Assembly: GCF_018736045.1 (NCBI RefSeq)
Contig: NZ_CP076132.1
Location: 2,465,501-2,529,500 of the forward strand
Length of the DNA: 64,000 nucleotides
Source of the DNA: Flammeovirga yaeyamensis
GTDB lineage: Bacteria; Bacteroidota; Bacteroidia; Cytophagales; Flammeovirgaceae
Direction: 5' to 3'
Shown here: piece by piece, positions 53,416 to 62,790 of the stretch
Layout of the letters: each line of letters opens with the position of its first letter
Position numbering within the stretch: position 1 is the first letter of the stretch
The notes under the pieces: generated by a model
Databases searched by the model: none
Seen by the model: the letters and a program-made list of their open reading frames with translations, nothing else
What the model was told of the DNA's origin: nothing
Made by a program: the position numbers and the translations under genes

Positions 53416-54438
53416 ATGAAGAGCAACGATACTACAAACAAAGGCATTTTTTATAGACGATTCGGAGTAGTTACCGTTTTTGCGGTATTCTTTTTAATAC
53501 TAGTCGGAGGAATCGTTCGAAGTACAGGGTCTGGCATGGGTTGCCCAGATTGGCCATTATGTTTTGGGCAATATATACCACCTACAGATATTAGTCAGTT
53601 ACCAGATGACTATAAAACAATATACGCAGTTGCCGGTAAAGAGATTGCGGATTTCTCTGCATTTAAAACTTGGGTAGAGTACGTTAACCGCTTAGTTGGT
53701 GTGGCTATTGGTCTATTGGTATTTTTTACTTTAGTATTCTCTTTTTCATACTTGAAGAAAGATCCACAGGTGACTGTTTTTTCTTTCATCGCATTTGTAT
53801 TAGTAGGTGTTGAAGGATGGTTAGGTTCTAAAGTAGTGGCAACAGACTTAAATCCCTTCATGATTACTCTTCACATGTTGTTGGCCTTAGTTATAGTAGG
53901 TGTGCTTATTTACGCTGTGGCCCGATCTAAAAAACAAGAATTAAGCTATTCTGATCCTCATAATTTGAAAAAGGTAAATAAATGGTTAATGATCATTTTA
54001 TCTATGTCTGTATTTCAGATTATTATGGGTACACAAGTAAGAGAAAGCATTGATGAAATCGCAATTGCTATGGGAGAGGCCCAAAGACATTTGTGGATTG
54101 ATCAATTAGATGAAGCTTTTTATTTTCATAGATCTTTCTCAATTGTAGTCGGAATTTTAAACATCATCTTTATAAAAAATGTTTTTATAGGTACAGAAGA
54201 AAAGCATCCAGCAAGATTCTGGTCGTTAGTATTATTCGGTTTATTAACTACAGTAGTACTTTCGGGAGCAATCATGGGGCATTTCGGAATACCAGCATTT
54301 TTACAACCAATTCACCTATTACTTGGATCACTAATCGTTGGTTGTCAATTTTACATCGCATTATTAGTCAACCATTCAAGAATTCTTGGGAATGTGAGAA
54401 AGGTTGAGGAAAAACACTCAAAAAACGCAATAGCATAA
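53416..54438 (+). CDS. ctaA: heme A synthase (COX15/CtaA)
   Basis: Oxidizes heme O to heme A for cytochrome oxidase; polytopic inner-membrane protein. The 340 residues begin with a short cytosolic tail and the first helix, followed by the hallmark STGSGMGCPDWPLCFGQYIPP region with the conserved Cys pair and heme-binding His residues (TLHMLLAL, YFHRSFS, QPIHLLLG). It heads a cytochrome oxidase cluster with ctaB one base downstream, so translation is closely linked. Confidence 0.96.
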   Translation: MKSNDTTNKGIFYRRFGVVTVFAVFFLILVGGIVRSTGSGMGCPDWPLCFGQYIPPTDISQLPDDYKTIYAVAGKEIADFSAFKTWVEYVNRLVGVAIGLLVFFTLVFSFSYLKKDPQVTVFSFIAFVLVGVEGWLGSKVVATDLNPFMITLHMLLALVIVGVLIYAVARSKKQELSYSDPHNLKKVNKWLMIILSMSVFQIIMGTQVRESIDEIAIAMGEAQRHLWIDQLDEAFYFHRSFSIVVGILNIIFIKNVFIGTEEKHPARFWSLVLFGLLTTVVLSGAIMGHFGIPAFLQPIHLLLGSLIVGCQFYIALLVNHSRILGNVRKVEEKHSKNAIA

Positions 54439-54439
54439 A

Positions 54440-55339
54440 ATGATTGTCGCAGAAACAGGTTCAGCTACTTCCACCCAAACTTCAAAAAACACTAGAATTA
54501 AAGACTTCTATGATCTGTTGAAAGTTCGTTTAACAGGTGTAGTCGTTTTCTCTGGAGTTTTTGGCTACTTATTGGGGATGGAATCCTTCTCCTATATTAA
54601 AGTATTAGCTTTAGCATTTGGTAGTTTTATGATTACCGGTTCAGCAAATACTATTAATCAAATTATTGAAAGAGATTATGACAAAATGATGAAAAGGACA
54701 CAAAATCGTCCTTTACCATTAGGTATAATTTCTAGAAAGGAAGCGGCAATATATGCTGGAATACTTGCAGTAGTAGGTTTTGGCTTAATGGCTGCGTTTG
54801 TAAATCTATATTCTGCTTTATTATCCATTGCTTCATTGGTATTGTATGCCTTCATTTACACACCAATGAAGAGAATAACACCATTATCTGTTTTAGTAGG
54901 GGCTTTTCCGGGTGCATTCCCTCCAATGATTGGTTGGGTGGCCGCTACAGGAAGTATTGGTGTTGAAGGAATGGCACTCTTTGCTTTACAATTTATGTGG
55001 CAGTTCCCACATTTCTGGGCAATAGCATGGGTAGCTGATAGTGATTATAAAAAGGCTGGATTTAAAATGTTACCATTTAATGGAAACAAAGACGTTAATA
55101 CAGCTGTTCAAATATCAATTTATACTATGTTTCTCTTACCGATAGGTTTTCTGCCTACACAATTAGGGATTACAGGTATATTCTCTGGAGTTTTAGCTGC
55201 TTTGGCAGGGGCCGCATTTTTATATCAAACATTCGGTTTGATCAAAGAAAAAACAGATAAAGCTGCATTAAAAATAATGTTTACATCCTTTATTTATTTA
55301 CCTATTGTTCAAATAGTTTACCTTATCGATAAGATATAA
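54440..55339 (+). CDS. ctaB: protoheme IX farnesyltransferase
   Basis: Adds the farnesyl chain to heme B, giving heme O. UbiA-type prenyltransferase with about eight to nine membrane spans. Asp-rich motif NTINQIIERDYDKMMKRTQNRPLP and the second motif YKKAGFKMLPF are present. Its stop codon overlaps the next start by one base (TAATG), so it is coupled to the subunit III gene. Confidence 0.95.
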   Translation: MIVAETGSATSTQTSKNTRIKDFYDLLKVRLTGVVVFSGVFGYLLGMESFSYIKVLALAFGSFMITGSANTINQIIERDYDKMMKRTQNRPLPLGIISRKEAAIYAGILAVVGFGLMAAFVNLYSALLSIASLVLYAFIYTPMKRITPLSVLVGAFPGAFPPMIGWVAATGSIGVEGMALFALQFMWQFPHFWAIAWVADSDYKKAGFKMLPFNGNKDVNTAVQISIYTMFLLPIGFLPTQLGITGIFSGVLAALAGAAFLYQTFGLIKEKTDKAALKIMFTSFIYLPIVQIVYLIDKI

Positions 55340-55929
55340 TGAAAACAGACATCTCAGTTTCTAATACGCCAAATCAACCAGTGAAAATTCATCCAAAGAA
55401 ATTTGCGATGTGGTTATTCATCGTAAGTGTAATGATGATTTTCGCAGCACTAATCAGTGCATATATTGTAAGGCAAGCAGAGGGCAATTGGGTATTATTC
55501 GATTTGCCTAACATTATGTACGTGAGTACAGCAGTAATTCTTTTGAGCTCAGCCACAATGCATTGGGCTTACACTAATACTAAAGTTGATAACCTTAAGA
55601 ATTTAAAAATTGGTATATCTTTAACAGCACTTTTAGGGTCTGCCTTTTTAGTATTACAATTCTTAGGATGGAGTCATTTAGTGGATATGGAAATCTTCTT
55701 TGGAGGTAAAGATTCTAATCCTTCAGGTTCTTTTGTCTATGTTTTTACAGGTTTGCATGGGTTGCACATTGTGAGTGCTGTGATCTATCTGTTTGTGATT
55801 TTAATTGAATCATTCAGAGGTAAAATCCACAAAGGAACAATCGTGAGAATGGAAATGTGTGCAACTTATTGGCACTTCTTAGATGCTTTATGGGTTTGTA
55901 TATTGATATTCTTACTGTTATATAGATAA
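55339..55929 (+). CDS. cytochrome c oxidase subunit III (first copy)
   Basis: 196 residues, five to six predicted membrane helices with subunit III signatures: LISAYIVRQAEGNWV, TGLHGLHIVSAVIYL, and a final CATYWHFLDALWVCIL. It is the shorter of two subunit III genes. The spacing suggests one transcript with ctaA and ctaB. In heme-copper oxidases subunit III stabilizes the catalytic subunit. Subunits I and II are not in this window. Confidence 0.9.
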   Translation: MKTDISVSNTPNQPVKIHPKKFAMWLFIVSVMMIFAALISAYIVRQAEGNWVLFDLPNIMYVSTAVILLSSATMHWAYTNTKVDNLKNLKIGISLTALLGSAFLVLQFLGWSHLVDMEIFFGGKDSNPSGSFVYVFTGLHGLHIVSAVIYLFVILIESFRGKIHKGTIVRMEMCATYWHFLDALWVCILIFLLLYR

Positions 55930-55932
55930 TAG

Positions 55933-55966
55933 TGACAAATGTCATTAAAAATTATCACAAAAGTCA
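55933..55966 (+). promoter_or_regulatory. TGAC-N4-GTCA dyad before the second subunit III gene
   Basis: TGACAAATGTCA at 55933-55944, and a degenerate second copy TCACAAAAGTCA at 55955-55966, 22 bases apart (two helical turns). It starts 4 bases after the stop of the first subunit III gene. The first site has the same core, including AAAT, as the ctaA dyad. A -7 box is not clear here. Confidence 0.4.
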
Positions 55967-56054
55967 TCAAATAGTTGTTTTTATAAAGAAACTCATTTTT
56001 ATTTGTAAGCAGATAATTTTTTAAAGACATTATAATATTTAACATCCAATCTTT

Positions 56055-56810
56055 ATGTCGTCATCTACAACTTTGACAACACCCGAAATAACAAAATGGG
56101 ATGGAGGGGAAAGACCAATGAAAGCAACCTATGGTAAGCTTATGATGTGGTTTTTCTTAGTTTCAGATGCTTTTACTTTCGCATCATTACTTATCGCCTA
56201 TGGGGTAGTTCGCTATATGCATCCTGCATGGGAGAAACCATTCTCGGAATTCGAATTCGCTACAAGTTCAGACGACTTGTACTGGCCAATTCCTGAGAAA
56301 GTTTTTAATGCTTTCCCGGGCTTACATGGTATGGATATACCACTTGGTTTTGTAGGATTGATGACTTTTATTCTAATCCTATCTTCTGTGACTATGGTAT
56401 TAGCAGTAGAAGCAGGAGAAAGAAAATCTCAAAAAGAGGTTGAAAAATGGATGTTATGGACAATCGTTGGTGGCGTTTTATTCTTAGGTTGTCAAGCTTG
56501 GGAATGGTCACACTTTATCCATGGTTCTGCAAATGGAGTAGTTAGAGATGGTGTTCAAATCTTTGGAGCAAACCTTCATGTAAATGAGTATGGTCCTCAG
56601 TTATTTGCCAACTTCTTCTTCTTCATTACTGGATTCCACGGTATTCACGTAACATCAGGTGTAATCATTAACATTGTCATTTTCTATAATGTGGTAATGG
56701 GAACTTATGAGAAAAGAGGTTCTTATGAAATGATTGAAAAAGGTGGTCTTTACTGGCACTTTGTCGATTTAGTATGGGTATTCGTATTTACCTTCTTCTA
56801 CTTAATCTGA
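56055..56810 (+). CDS. cytochrome c oxidase subunit III (second copy)
   Basis: 251 residues. The family motifs are present: MMWFFLVSDAFTFASLLIAY, LGCQAWEWSHFIHG, TGFHGIHVTSGVIINIVIFY, and a final GLYWHFVDLVWVFVFTFFY. It is longer than the first copy by an N-terminal extension and a loop. The two copies are related but differ widely, as is usual for the tandem subunit III pair of Bacteroidota caa3-type oxidases. A possible regulatory dyad lies in the 125-base gap upstream. Confidence 0.92.
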   Translation: MSSSTTLTTPEITKWDGGERPMKATYGKLMMWFFLVSDAFTFASLLIAYGVVRYMHPAWEKPFSEFEFATSSDDLYWPIPEKVFNAFPGLHGMDIPLGFVGLMTFILILSSVTMVLAVEAGERKSQKEVEKWMLWTIVGGVLFLGCQAWEWSHFIHGSANGVVRDGVQIFGANLHVNEYGPQLFANFFFFITGFHGIHVTSGVIINIVIFYNVVMGTYEKRGSYEMIEKGGLYWHFVDLVWVFVFTFFYLI

Positions 56811-56847
56811 TTTAATTTTATCATTCAAACCAAAAAACATTACTACT

Positions 56848-57186
56848 ATGGCACATTTTGATGCATCAATGACTCCTGAGGAGATTAAAGCAGCTAAAAT
56901 GAAAACAGTTATTAAAGTAACTGCAATTTTAGCAGCTATTACAATACTTGAATTTATTTTAGCTATTGTATGGCCTGACGGTTTTTCAAGAACAATGTTA
57001 TACATTTTGTTCTTGGGAATGACGTTCATAAAAGCAGGTTTTATTATCATGGAATTCATGCACTTAGGTCATGAGACTTCTTTATTGAAATTCGTGATTT
57101 TATTCCCAATGTTGTTTTTAGTTTGGCTATGTGTAGCACTATTTGTTGAAGGTCAAGCCATTATTGATGCTTTCCTTAACTGGTAG
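56848..57186 (+). CDS. cytochrome c oxidase subunit IV family protein
   Basis: A 112-residue membrane protein with three predicted helices (VIKVTAILAAITILEFILA, MLYILFLGMTFIKAGFIIMEF, LFPMLFLVWLCVALFV). The FMHLGHE motif is typical of prokaryotic subunit IV. It is 37 bases after the second subunit III gene and ends in a hairpin terminator. Confidence 0.9.
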   Translation: MAHFDASMTPEEIKAAKMKTVIKVTAILAAITILEFILAIVWPDGFSRTMLYILFLGMTFIKAGFIIMEFMHLGHETSLLKFVILFPMLFLVWLCVALFVEGQAIIDAFLNW

Positions 57187-57218
57187 TTTCAATAATTAAA
57201 AATAAAGAGAACATCTTT

Positions 57219-57264
57219 AATATGGTTTGATTTTCAATTTGTTGAGATCAAACCATATTTTTTT
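57219..57264 (+). terminator. terminator inside the oxidase cluster
   Basis: Perfect 12-bp stem (57219-57230 with 57248-57259), 17-base loop and T run, between subunit IV and the SCO gene, only 9 bases before the SCO start. Either the downstream genes use read-through or another promoter. Confidence 0.7.
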
Positions 57265-57272
57265 AAAATAAA

Positions 57273-57974
57273 ATGAATAAACCTAATCAAAAGAAATGGG
57301 TATTCTTATTCCTGTTAATTGGAATACCTTTAGTCATCTTAGTTTTTCTGAAAAGCTTCGGTAAGAACGAATATCGTTTGGAACCTGCAGAAAGCCTTCA
57401 GATTTATAACCTAAAATCAGTAAACTGTACGCCAAACGAGATTGATGGTGTACACAGGATACCTGAATTTGAATTTTTAAATCAGGATAGTACGAAATTT
57501 TCAAACAAAAACTTAGAAGGTTCTATCTATGTAGCTGACTTTTTCTTTACATCTTGTCCCGACATTTGTAAAGCAATGACGTCAAGCATGCTTAGAGTTC
57601 AAGAACGTTTCAAAAACGAAAAGGAATTACAGTTAGTTTCTTTTAGTATAGACCCTAGTTATGATACTCCTAAAGTATTGTCATCTTATGCAGAAAGACA
57701 TGGGATTGATACAAATCGTTGGAATTTACTTACCGGTGATAAACAGACGATTATGGATTTAGGGCAATGTGGTTTTTATATCACTGCTAAAGAAGTTATG
57801 ACTGGGAAATCTGCATCATTATCACACAGTGATAAATTAATCCTTGTAGATAAACAAAAACGTATTAGAGGGATTTATAGTGGTACAGATCAAGATGATG
57901 TAAAACGACTACTTACAGAAATATCATTATTATTGTTAGAAGACAATGGAAACATTAAATCAGAAACTAAATAG
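57273..57974 (+). CDS. SCO-family copper chaperone
   Basis: Thioredoxin-fold protein that loads copper into the CuA site of oxidase subunit II. N-terminal membrane anchor (WVFLFLLIGIPLVILVFL), then the CxxxC motif FFTSCPDICKAMT (C95, C99) and the conserved copper-ligand His H185 in SLSHSDKLILVD. All copper ligands are present. Its last 29 bases overlap the following DUF420 gene. Confidence 0.93.
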   Translation: MNKPNQKKWVFLFLLIGIPLVILVFLKSFGKNEYRLEPAESLQIYNLKSVNCTPNEIDGVHRIPEFEFLNQDSTKFSNKNLEGSIYVADFFFTSCPDICKAMTSSMLRVQERFKNEKELQLVSFSIDPSYDTPKVLSSYAERHGIDTNRWNLLTGDKQTIMDLGQCGFYITAKEVMTGKSASLSHSDKLILVDKQKRIRGIYSGTDQDDVKRLLTEISLLLLEDNGNIKSETK

Positions 57975-58530
57975 AGGTCCACTAATTACAATTGGAATTT
58001 TATCAATTGCTATTCCTGTTGTAGTGGCTATATTACTTTTTATACCTCAAACAGGTAAACTTGGAGACTTAGACGTTTCTTTCTTGCCACACCTAAATGC
58101 AATTATAAATGGAACATGTGCTCTTACTTTGTTCTTAGGTTTTTACTTCATTAAGAAAGGGAATCAAGAATTACATCGATTAATGATGTTTATTTCTTTT
58201 GCATTAGGTGCTATCTTCTTAGTTTCTTATGTAGTTTACCATTTTCAAGGTGGTCATACCGTTTTTGGAGATTTAAATGCTGACGGTATACTTTCTGACT
58301 CTGAAAAAGCAACAGCAGGTACTTCAAGAATTATATATCTAGTATTGCTGTTAAGTCATATTGTACTATCGGCAGCAGTGGTACCTCTTGTATTATTATC
58401 CATTTATTTTGCTATTACAAAGAGGTTGACACTTCATAAGAAAATTGTGAAATGGGCATATCCAATTTGGGAATATGTTGCCGTTTCAGGTGTATTGGTT
58501 TATTTAATGATCAGCCCTTATTACGCTTAG
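57946..58530 (+). CDS. DUF420 family membrane protein
   Basis: 194 residues with about five membrane helices. It matches the DUF420 family, a common companion of caa3-type oxidase genes (LNAIINGTCALTLFLGFYFI, LMMFISFALGAIFLVSYVVYHF, LHKKIVKWAYPIWEYVAVSG). The role is unknown but likely in oxidase assembly. It overlaps the SCO gene by 29 bases in another frame and is followed after 3 bases by a small CxxC protein, so translation of the three is coupled. Confidence 0.9.
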   Translation: METLNQKLNRGPLITIGILSIAIPVVVAILLFIPQTGKLGDLDVSFLPHLNAIINGTCALTLFLGFYFIKKGNQELHRLMMFISFALGAIFLVSYVVYHFQGGHTVFGDLNADGILSDSEKATAGTSRIIYLVLLLSHIVLSAAVVPLVLLSIYFAITKRLTLHKKIVKWAYPIWEYVAVSGVLVYLMISPYYA

Positions 58531-58533
58531 ATT

Positions 58534-58779
58534 ATGAAAAAGAGTTTAATACTAATGATTGGTTTTTTACTGATCAACTTTCAGAATATTTATGCACAAT
58601 GTGCGATGTGTAGAGCAACAGTAGAGAACAATATCTCTGATGGTGCGAGTCAGGTAGGAGCAGGATTAAATGCAGGAATATTATTCTTGATGTCCATGCC
58701 TTATATCCTCATTGCAAGTATTGCATTTGTTGTGTACAAGAAAGTACAACAAAACAAATTGAATACTTCAATTGGGTAA
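58534..58779 (+). CDS. small CxxC membrane protein at the end of the oxidase cluster
   Basis: 81 residues: signal-like helix ending IYAQ, then CAMCRATVENN with a CxxC pair facing the periplasm, then one transmembrane helix (LMSMPYILIASIAFVVYK) and a short basic tail. No named family is certain, but position and the Cys pair suggest a copper or thiol function in oxidase assembly. The gap to DUF420 is 3 bases. A strong terminator follows after 53 bases. Confidence 0.75.
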   Translation: MKKSLILMIGFLLINFQNIYAQCAMCRATVENNISDGASQVGAGLNAGILFLMSMPYILIASIAFVVYKKVQQNKLNTSIG

Positions 58780-58832
58780 ATAATATTCTACTCTCTAACA
58801 TTTTAGAGATTTAACAATATACCATAAACGAT

Positions 58833-58868
58833 AACTCCAATATGTTACCATCATATTGGAGTTTTTTT
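58833..58868 (+). terminator. terminator of the oxidase cluster
   Basis: Perfect 12-bp stem AACTCCAATATG / CATATTGGAGTT with a 7-base loop and a T run. Confidence 0.85.
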
Positions 58869-58922
58869 GTAATTTGATCTTTTTATAATCACTTCCACTT
58901 TTATCTGTTAAGTATTGCCTTT

Positions 58923-61900
58923 ATGCAAGCTAAGATTTTTTTAAAACAACTAATTAACAGTAAGAGCAAAGCCGTTTTAGGTCTTTTCTTTTCCCTGATT
59001 TCCATCCTCATTTTTTTAATAAATGTAGAATACTATGATGTAGACGAATACGATAAGTTTGTACAAGATAGAATTCAACAATTATCAAAAAACGCAGATG
59101 ATGTTATTTATGATATTAAAAATAATATTAAAGAGGTAAGTGAGGAAGAGCCAGATTTTAAAACCTTATTATCTTTAAGTGCCCAGCCAGTTTATATTTA
59201 TGAAAAAGGAGTTTTAAAATTTTGGTCAGATGATAAACTGAAACTGAAATATATTGAAGATAAATTATTTACCTATTTCGTAGAAGATGTGATTAAAAAA
59301 GGGAATTCCTTCTATTACGTTAGGAAGTCCAACATCATGTTGTACAATCAAGATTATGAAATCTTTGTTATCGTTCCATTATTGGAGTTAAGAGATAGCC
59401 CGACGACTATCATGACACATTATGTAAACGATTTCATTTTTGGTACAAAAGATCTACCCAAAATAGATAAGTATAAAGTAAATGAGAACTTTAAACCTAT
59501 CTATACCAAACAAAACAATTATCTATTCTCTTTAGACACCTCAAAAAAAGTATCTATTGAATTATTTCCATGGCATAGCTTTATTTTTTGTGTATTGGTG
59601 GCAACATTTTGTTTGCTTTCTGCACTAAGTACTTATATCACAGATTCTATCCATAAAGGGAGTTCAATTTATATAATGCTAAGTGTTTTTATAATAGGAG
59701 TGCTTGCTTTACATGAGGTAGTATTTTCTATTGTAAATAATCCAATCATAAAAAACGAATACGAAATCTTATCCTCCTTAAGCAATCCACCTTTTCCAGC
59801 ATGGGATTCGATGGGGGTGATTTTTATAGATTTAATATTTATACTTTCAGTTTTTCGTTGGGTGACGAATAACTTTAAGGATCTGTTTTCGGTAACCTCA
59901 ATGAAGAAGTTACCATTGAGGGTCAGAATAACCCTATCTTCTATAATGATAATTCTTCTTTTCATTATTGTAATGCTATTGGAGAATGTCTACTTGAAAG
60001 TCCTAGAATATTCCTTAAGTTTAAATCCACAATTTAGTGTTTTCGAAATAAGTATTCCTTACGTTGTTTCACAAATGATTGTGCTTTTAGGTTTCCTAAT
60101 TGCAGGTTCATATGCACATGTAAGTTTCAGGATTATTAGCTGGTGGTTAGATTTTTATGGAAAAGCAACTGTAATGCTTATAAGTATAATCGTTGTCTTT
60201 AGTATTCAATTTTTTGATAATAGCTTTGACCTAGTCGTTATTAATGTGTTAGCCATTTTTACAGGCATCACCTTAATGTTTGATACGACAAAGTTCTTAA
60301 ATAGTGGGAAGTTCAAAGCAATTATGTATTTGATGTCTCATATTATTCTATTTTCATTATTAGCTGCTGTAGTGGTAGAGAAAAGTGATACAAAGAAAGA
60401 TGAGGAGTTTAAGCAAAAGTTTGCCTACTATAAACTGATAACAAATGATGCTACACTAAACGCCTTTCTTGAAGAAACAATTAACGATGTTCAGGATGAT
60501 GATAGAGTAATAGATGCAGTAGCTTTTCTCAATAAACCTCATGCAGTAGAAGTATCTAAGCTGATAAAAGCTGATATCATGGGTTGGTTTGGACAGCGAT
60601 ACGATATTAGTGTGTATATGGCATTTGATAATGGAGATGTTGTAAACAGTGAATATTCATATAATCAATTAATAGAAAATTTCTTCGATGGTAAGAAGAA
60701 TGTTCCTAAAGATATTTCCGGTTTAAATAATAAAATGGACCTTCAGAAGGGTACGTTTAGCTATCTCTGTAATATTCCTATTATTGATCGTTTTACCAAT
60801 ACCGATACAATAGGGTATTGCTTGATTGAGTTGAATAAAAAATCCTTAGAAGGAAACTACTTACAGGCCTCAATTCTTGATGAAAACTACAATATCAACT
60901 ATAAACAAGAAGATTACTCATACGCTATTTTCTTTAAAAAAGAATTGATATTCAGTTCGGGTGATTATAATTATACCAACGACTTCCTAAAAGAAATTGA
61001 TTTAAATGAAGAATCGAATTTAGCATCAAACTTTGAATTCAATGGCTATGAACACTTGATGTTACCCAATGCCAATCGTATTGTAGTTATCTCTTCTAAA
61101 GAATTTAACATCATTGATTTTATAAGATCATTTTCGACCTATTTTACCATTATAGTTTTCTTTGTTTTCTCCTTTTATAATTTCAAAAATTACATTGCCG
61201 ACCCAAAGGAATACAACAGATCATTCTCTGCTAAAGTACAAGCCTATCTTAACGTGGCGATATTCTTACCTATTTTTACTTTGGCAATTGTAATGGGGTC
61301 AGTAATGGTAAAGTCATCAAGAAATGATATTCAAAGACAATATTTAGAAAAAGCACAAACGGTAGCCATGAACCTTTTTCAGAACACTGATCTTAATGCC
61401 GATTGGAATCCTGAAAATGATTTAGTCCTTGATAATTTTATCAATGAACTATCGAACATTATGCAGGCTGATATCCGTTTTTACAATAAGAAAGGTTTCT
61501 TAAAAAGTGCCAGTGATGATGAATTGTTCGAAGCAGGTATACTAAGCGAACAGCTTAATCCGGAAGCATATATTGGGATTATGCAGGATAAGAAAACACG
61601 TCTCGTAGTAAAAGAAAAGATAGGTAATCTAGAATACAATACTTCTTACATCGGTGTGAAAGCATTTAATACAGGAGATGTGATGGGAGTGGTAAGTATT
61701 CCATTCTTTAAATCACTTCACCGTTTTGACGATAGAACAGTTGATGTAATTTCTACTATCATGATCATTTTCACGGTATTGTTCATCACATTATTACCAA
61801 TTGTACACTATGCTGCCTTATCACTTCTCAATCCAATTAAGTTGATTATTCCAGAGTTGAATCGCATCACACTTAGTAAGAAAAACGCTCCAATTAAATA

Positions 61901-62669
61901 TCATTCTAATGATGAGTTTGGTCGTTTGGTAGGAGAGTACAATAAAATGCTTTCAAAATTGGAAGAAAGTAAAAAGGAGTTGGAAAGAAGTCAATTAGAA
62001 TCTGCTTGGAAAGACGTTGCAAAACAAGTAGCTCATGAAATTAAAAACCCTCTAACTCCAATGAAACTTTATTTACAACAGTTAGAGCGTGTCGCTACAT
62101 CAGATGATAATCCTAAATTACTAAGGGCTACAAAAATGCTGATTAGTCAAGTGGATACATTAAGTGGTATTGTTACCTCATTCTCATCTTTCGCGCAAAT
62201 GCCTGTTCCGAAAAGGGAAGTATTTAACCTTTCAAAGGTGATAAAAGATACAGTAATGCTTCACTCAAGTAAAGCAAAGATTCAATTCTCTAATACACAA
62301 TTAGGTCATGATGTATTTGTGGATGGTGATGAGAAATTGACTACTAGAATATTAGCCAACTTAATTCTTAATGGTATTCAAGCTGCAAAAGAAGATGTGA
62401 GCTCGAATATTATTATCGATTTATACGAGAACGGTGAGAAAGCAATTGTTACTGTTATTGATAATGGTAAAGGTATTCCCGAAGAGTTCCAGAACAAGGT
62501 TTTCGTTCCTAACTTTACTACGAAAGAGACGGGTTCTGGTATTGGATTGGCTGTAGCCAAAAGAGGAATCGAACAGATGGGAGGTAGTATTTGGTTTGAA
62601 ACTAAGGAGAATGAAGGGACACAATTCTTTGTTGAATTTGTGATGACTCAACCAGAAGAGGAGGCTTAA
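58923..62669 (+). CDS. very large multi-spanning sensor histidine kinase (NtrY-like)
   Basis: 1248 residues. The N-terminus has one helix and an extracytoplasmic sensor (about 35-215), then a block of about eight hydrophobic helices (about 220-490), a second sensor segment (about 490-735), further helices (near 735, 780 and 950), and a HAMP-like linker (about 970-1020). The kinase core has H1038 in VAHEIKNPLTPMKLYL, the H-box form of NtrY-type kinases; the N-box LANLILNGIQAA; G1 DNGKGIPEEF; and G2 TGSGIGLAVAKRGIEQMGG. No response regulator is adjacent. The gene is monocistronic between two terminators. The signal is unknown. Such 7-8-span kinases are seen in Bacteroidota without assigned function. 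Confidence 0.9.
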   Translation: MQAKIFLKQLINSKSKAVLGLFFSLISILIFLINVEYYDVDEYDKFVQDRIQQLSKNADDVIYDIKNNIKEVSEEEPDFKTLLSLSAQPVYIYEKGVLKFWSDDKLKLKYIEDKLFTYFVEDVIKKGNSFYYVRKSNIMLYNQDYEIFVIVPLLELRDSPTTIMTHYVNDFIFGTKDLPKIDKYKVNENFKPIYTKQNNYLFSLDTSKKVSIELFPWHSFIFCVLVATFCLLSALSTYITDSIHKGSSIYIMLSVFIIGVLALHEVVFSIVNNPIIKNEYEILSSLSNPPFPAWDSMGVIFIDLIFILSVFRWVTNNFKDLFSVTSMKKLPLRVRITLSSIMIILLFIIVMLLENVYLKVLEYSLSLNPQFSVFEISIPYVVSQMIVLLGFLIAGSYAHVSFRIISWWLDFYGKATVMLISIIVVFSIQFFDNSFDLVVINVLAIFTGITLMFDTTKFLNSGKFKAIMYLMSHIILFSLLAAVVVEKSDTKKDEEFKQKFAYYKLITNDATLNAFLEETINDVQDDDRVIDAVAFLNKPHAVEVSKLIKADIMGWFGQRYDISVYMAFDNGDVVNSEYSYNQLIENFFDGKKNVPKDISGLNNKMDLQKGTFSYLCNIPIIDRFTNTDTIGYCLIELNKKSLEGNYLQASILDENYNINYKQEDYSYAIFFKKELIFSSGDYNYTNDFLKEIDLNEESNLASNFEFNGYEHLMLPNANRIVVISSKEFNIIDFIRSFSTYFTIIVFFVFSFYNFKNYIADPKEYNRSFSAKVQAYLNVAIFLPIFTLAIVMGSVMVKSSRNDIQRQYLEKAQTVAMNLFQNTDLNADWNPENDLVLDNFINELSNIMQADIRFYNKKGFLKSASDDELFEAGILSEQLNPEAYIGIMQDKKTRLVVKEKIGNLEYNTSYIGVKAFNTGDVMGVVSIPFFKSLHRFDDRTVDVISTIMIIFTVLFITLLPIVHYAALSLLNPIKLIIPELNRITLSKKNAPIKYHSNDEFGRLVGEYNKMLSKLEESKKELERSQLESAWKDVAKQVAHEIKNPLTPMKLYLQQLERVATSDDNPKLLRATKMLISQVDTLSGIVTSFSSFAQMPVPKREVFNLSKVIKDTVMLHSSKAKIQFSNTQLGHDVFVDGDEKLTTRILANLILNGIQAAKEDVSSNIIIDLYENGEKAIVTVIDNGKGIPEEFQNKVFVPNFTTKETGSGIGLAVAKRGIEQMGGSIWFETKENEGTQFFVEFVMTQPEEEA

Positions 62670-62689
62670 AAAACAACTTTGATATGACA

Positions 62690-62727
62690 AAAAACGGCTA
62701 CCTTATGGATTTAAGGTAGCCGTTTTT
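62690..62727. terminator. bidirectional terminator between the kinase and purB
   Basis: Perfect 16-bp stem (62690-62705 with 62712-62727), 6-base loop, A run and T run on opposite sides. It serves both convergent genes. Confidence 0.88.
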
Positions 62728-62790
62728 ACATCAGCATTTTGATAATTGATTGTGGGATTTATTATCAATTACTTTTTTATGAAATAGAAA

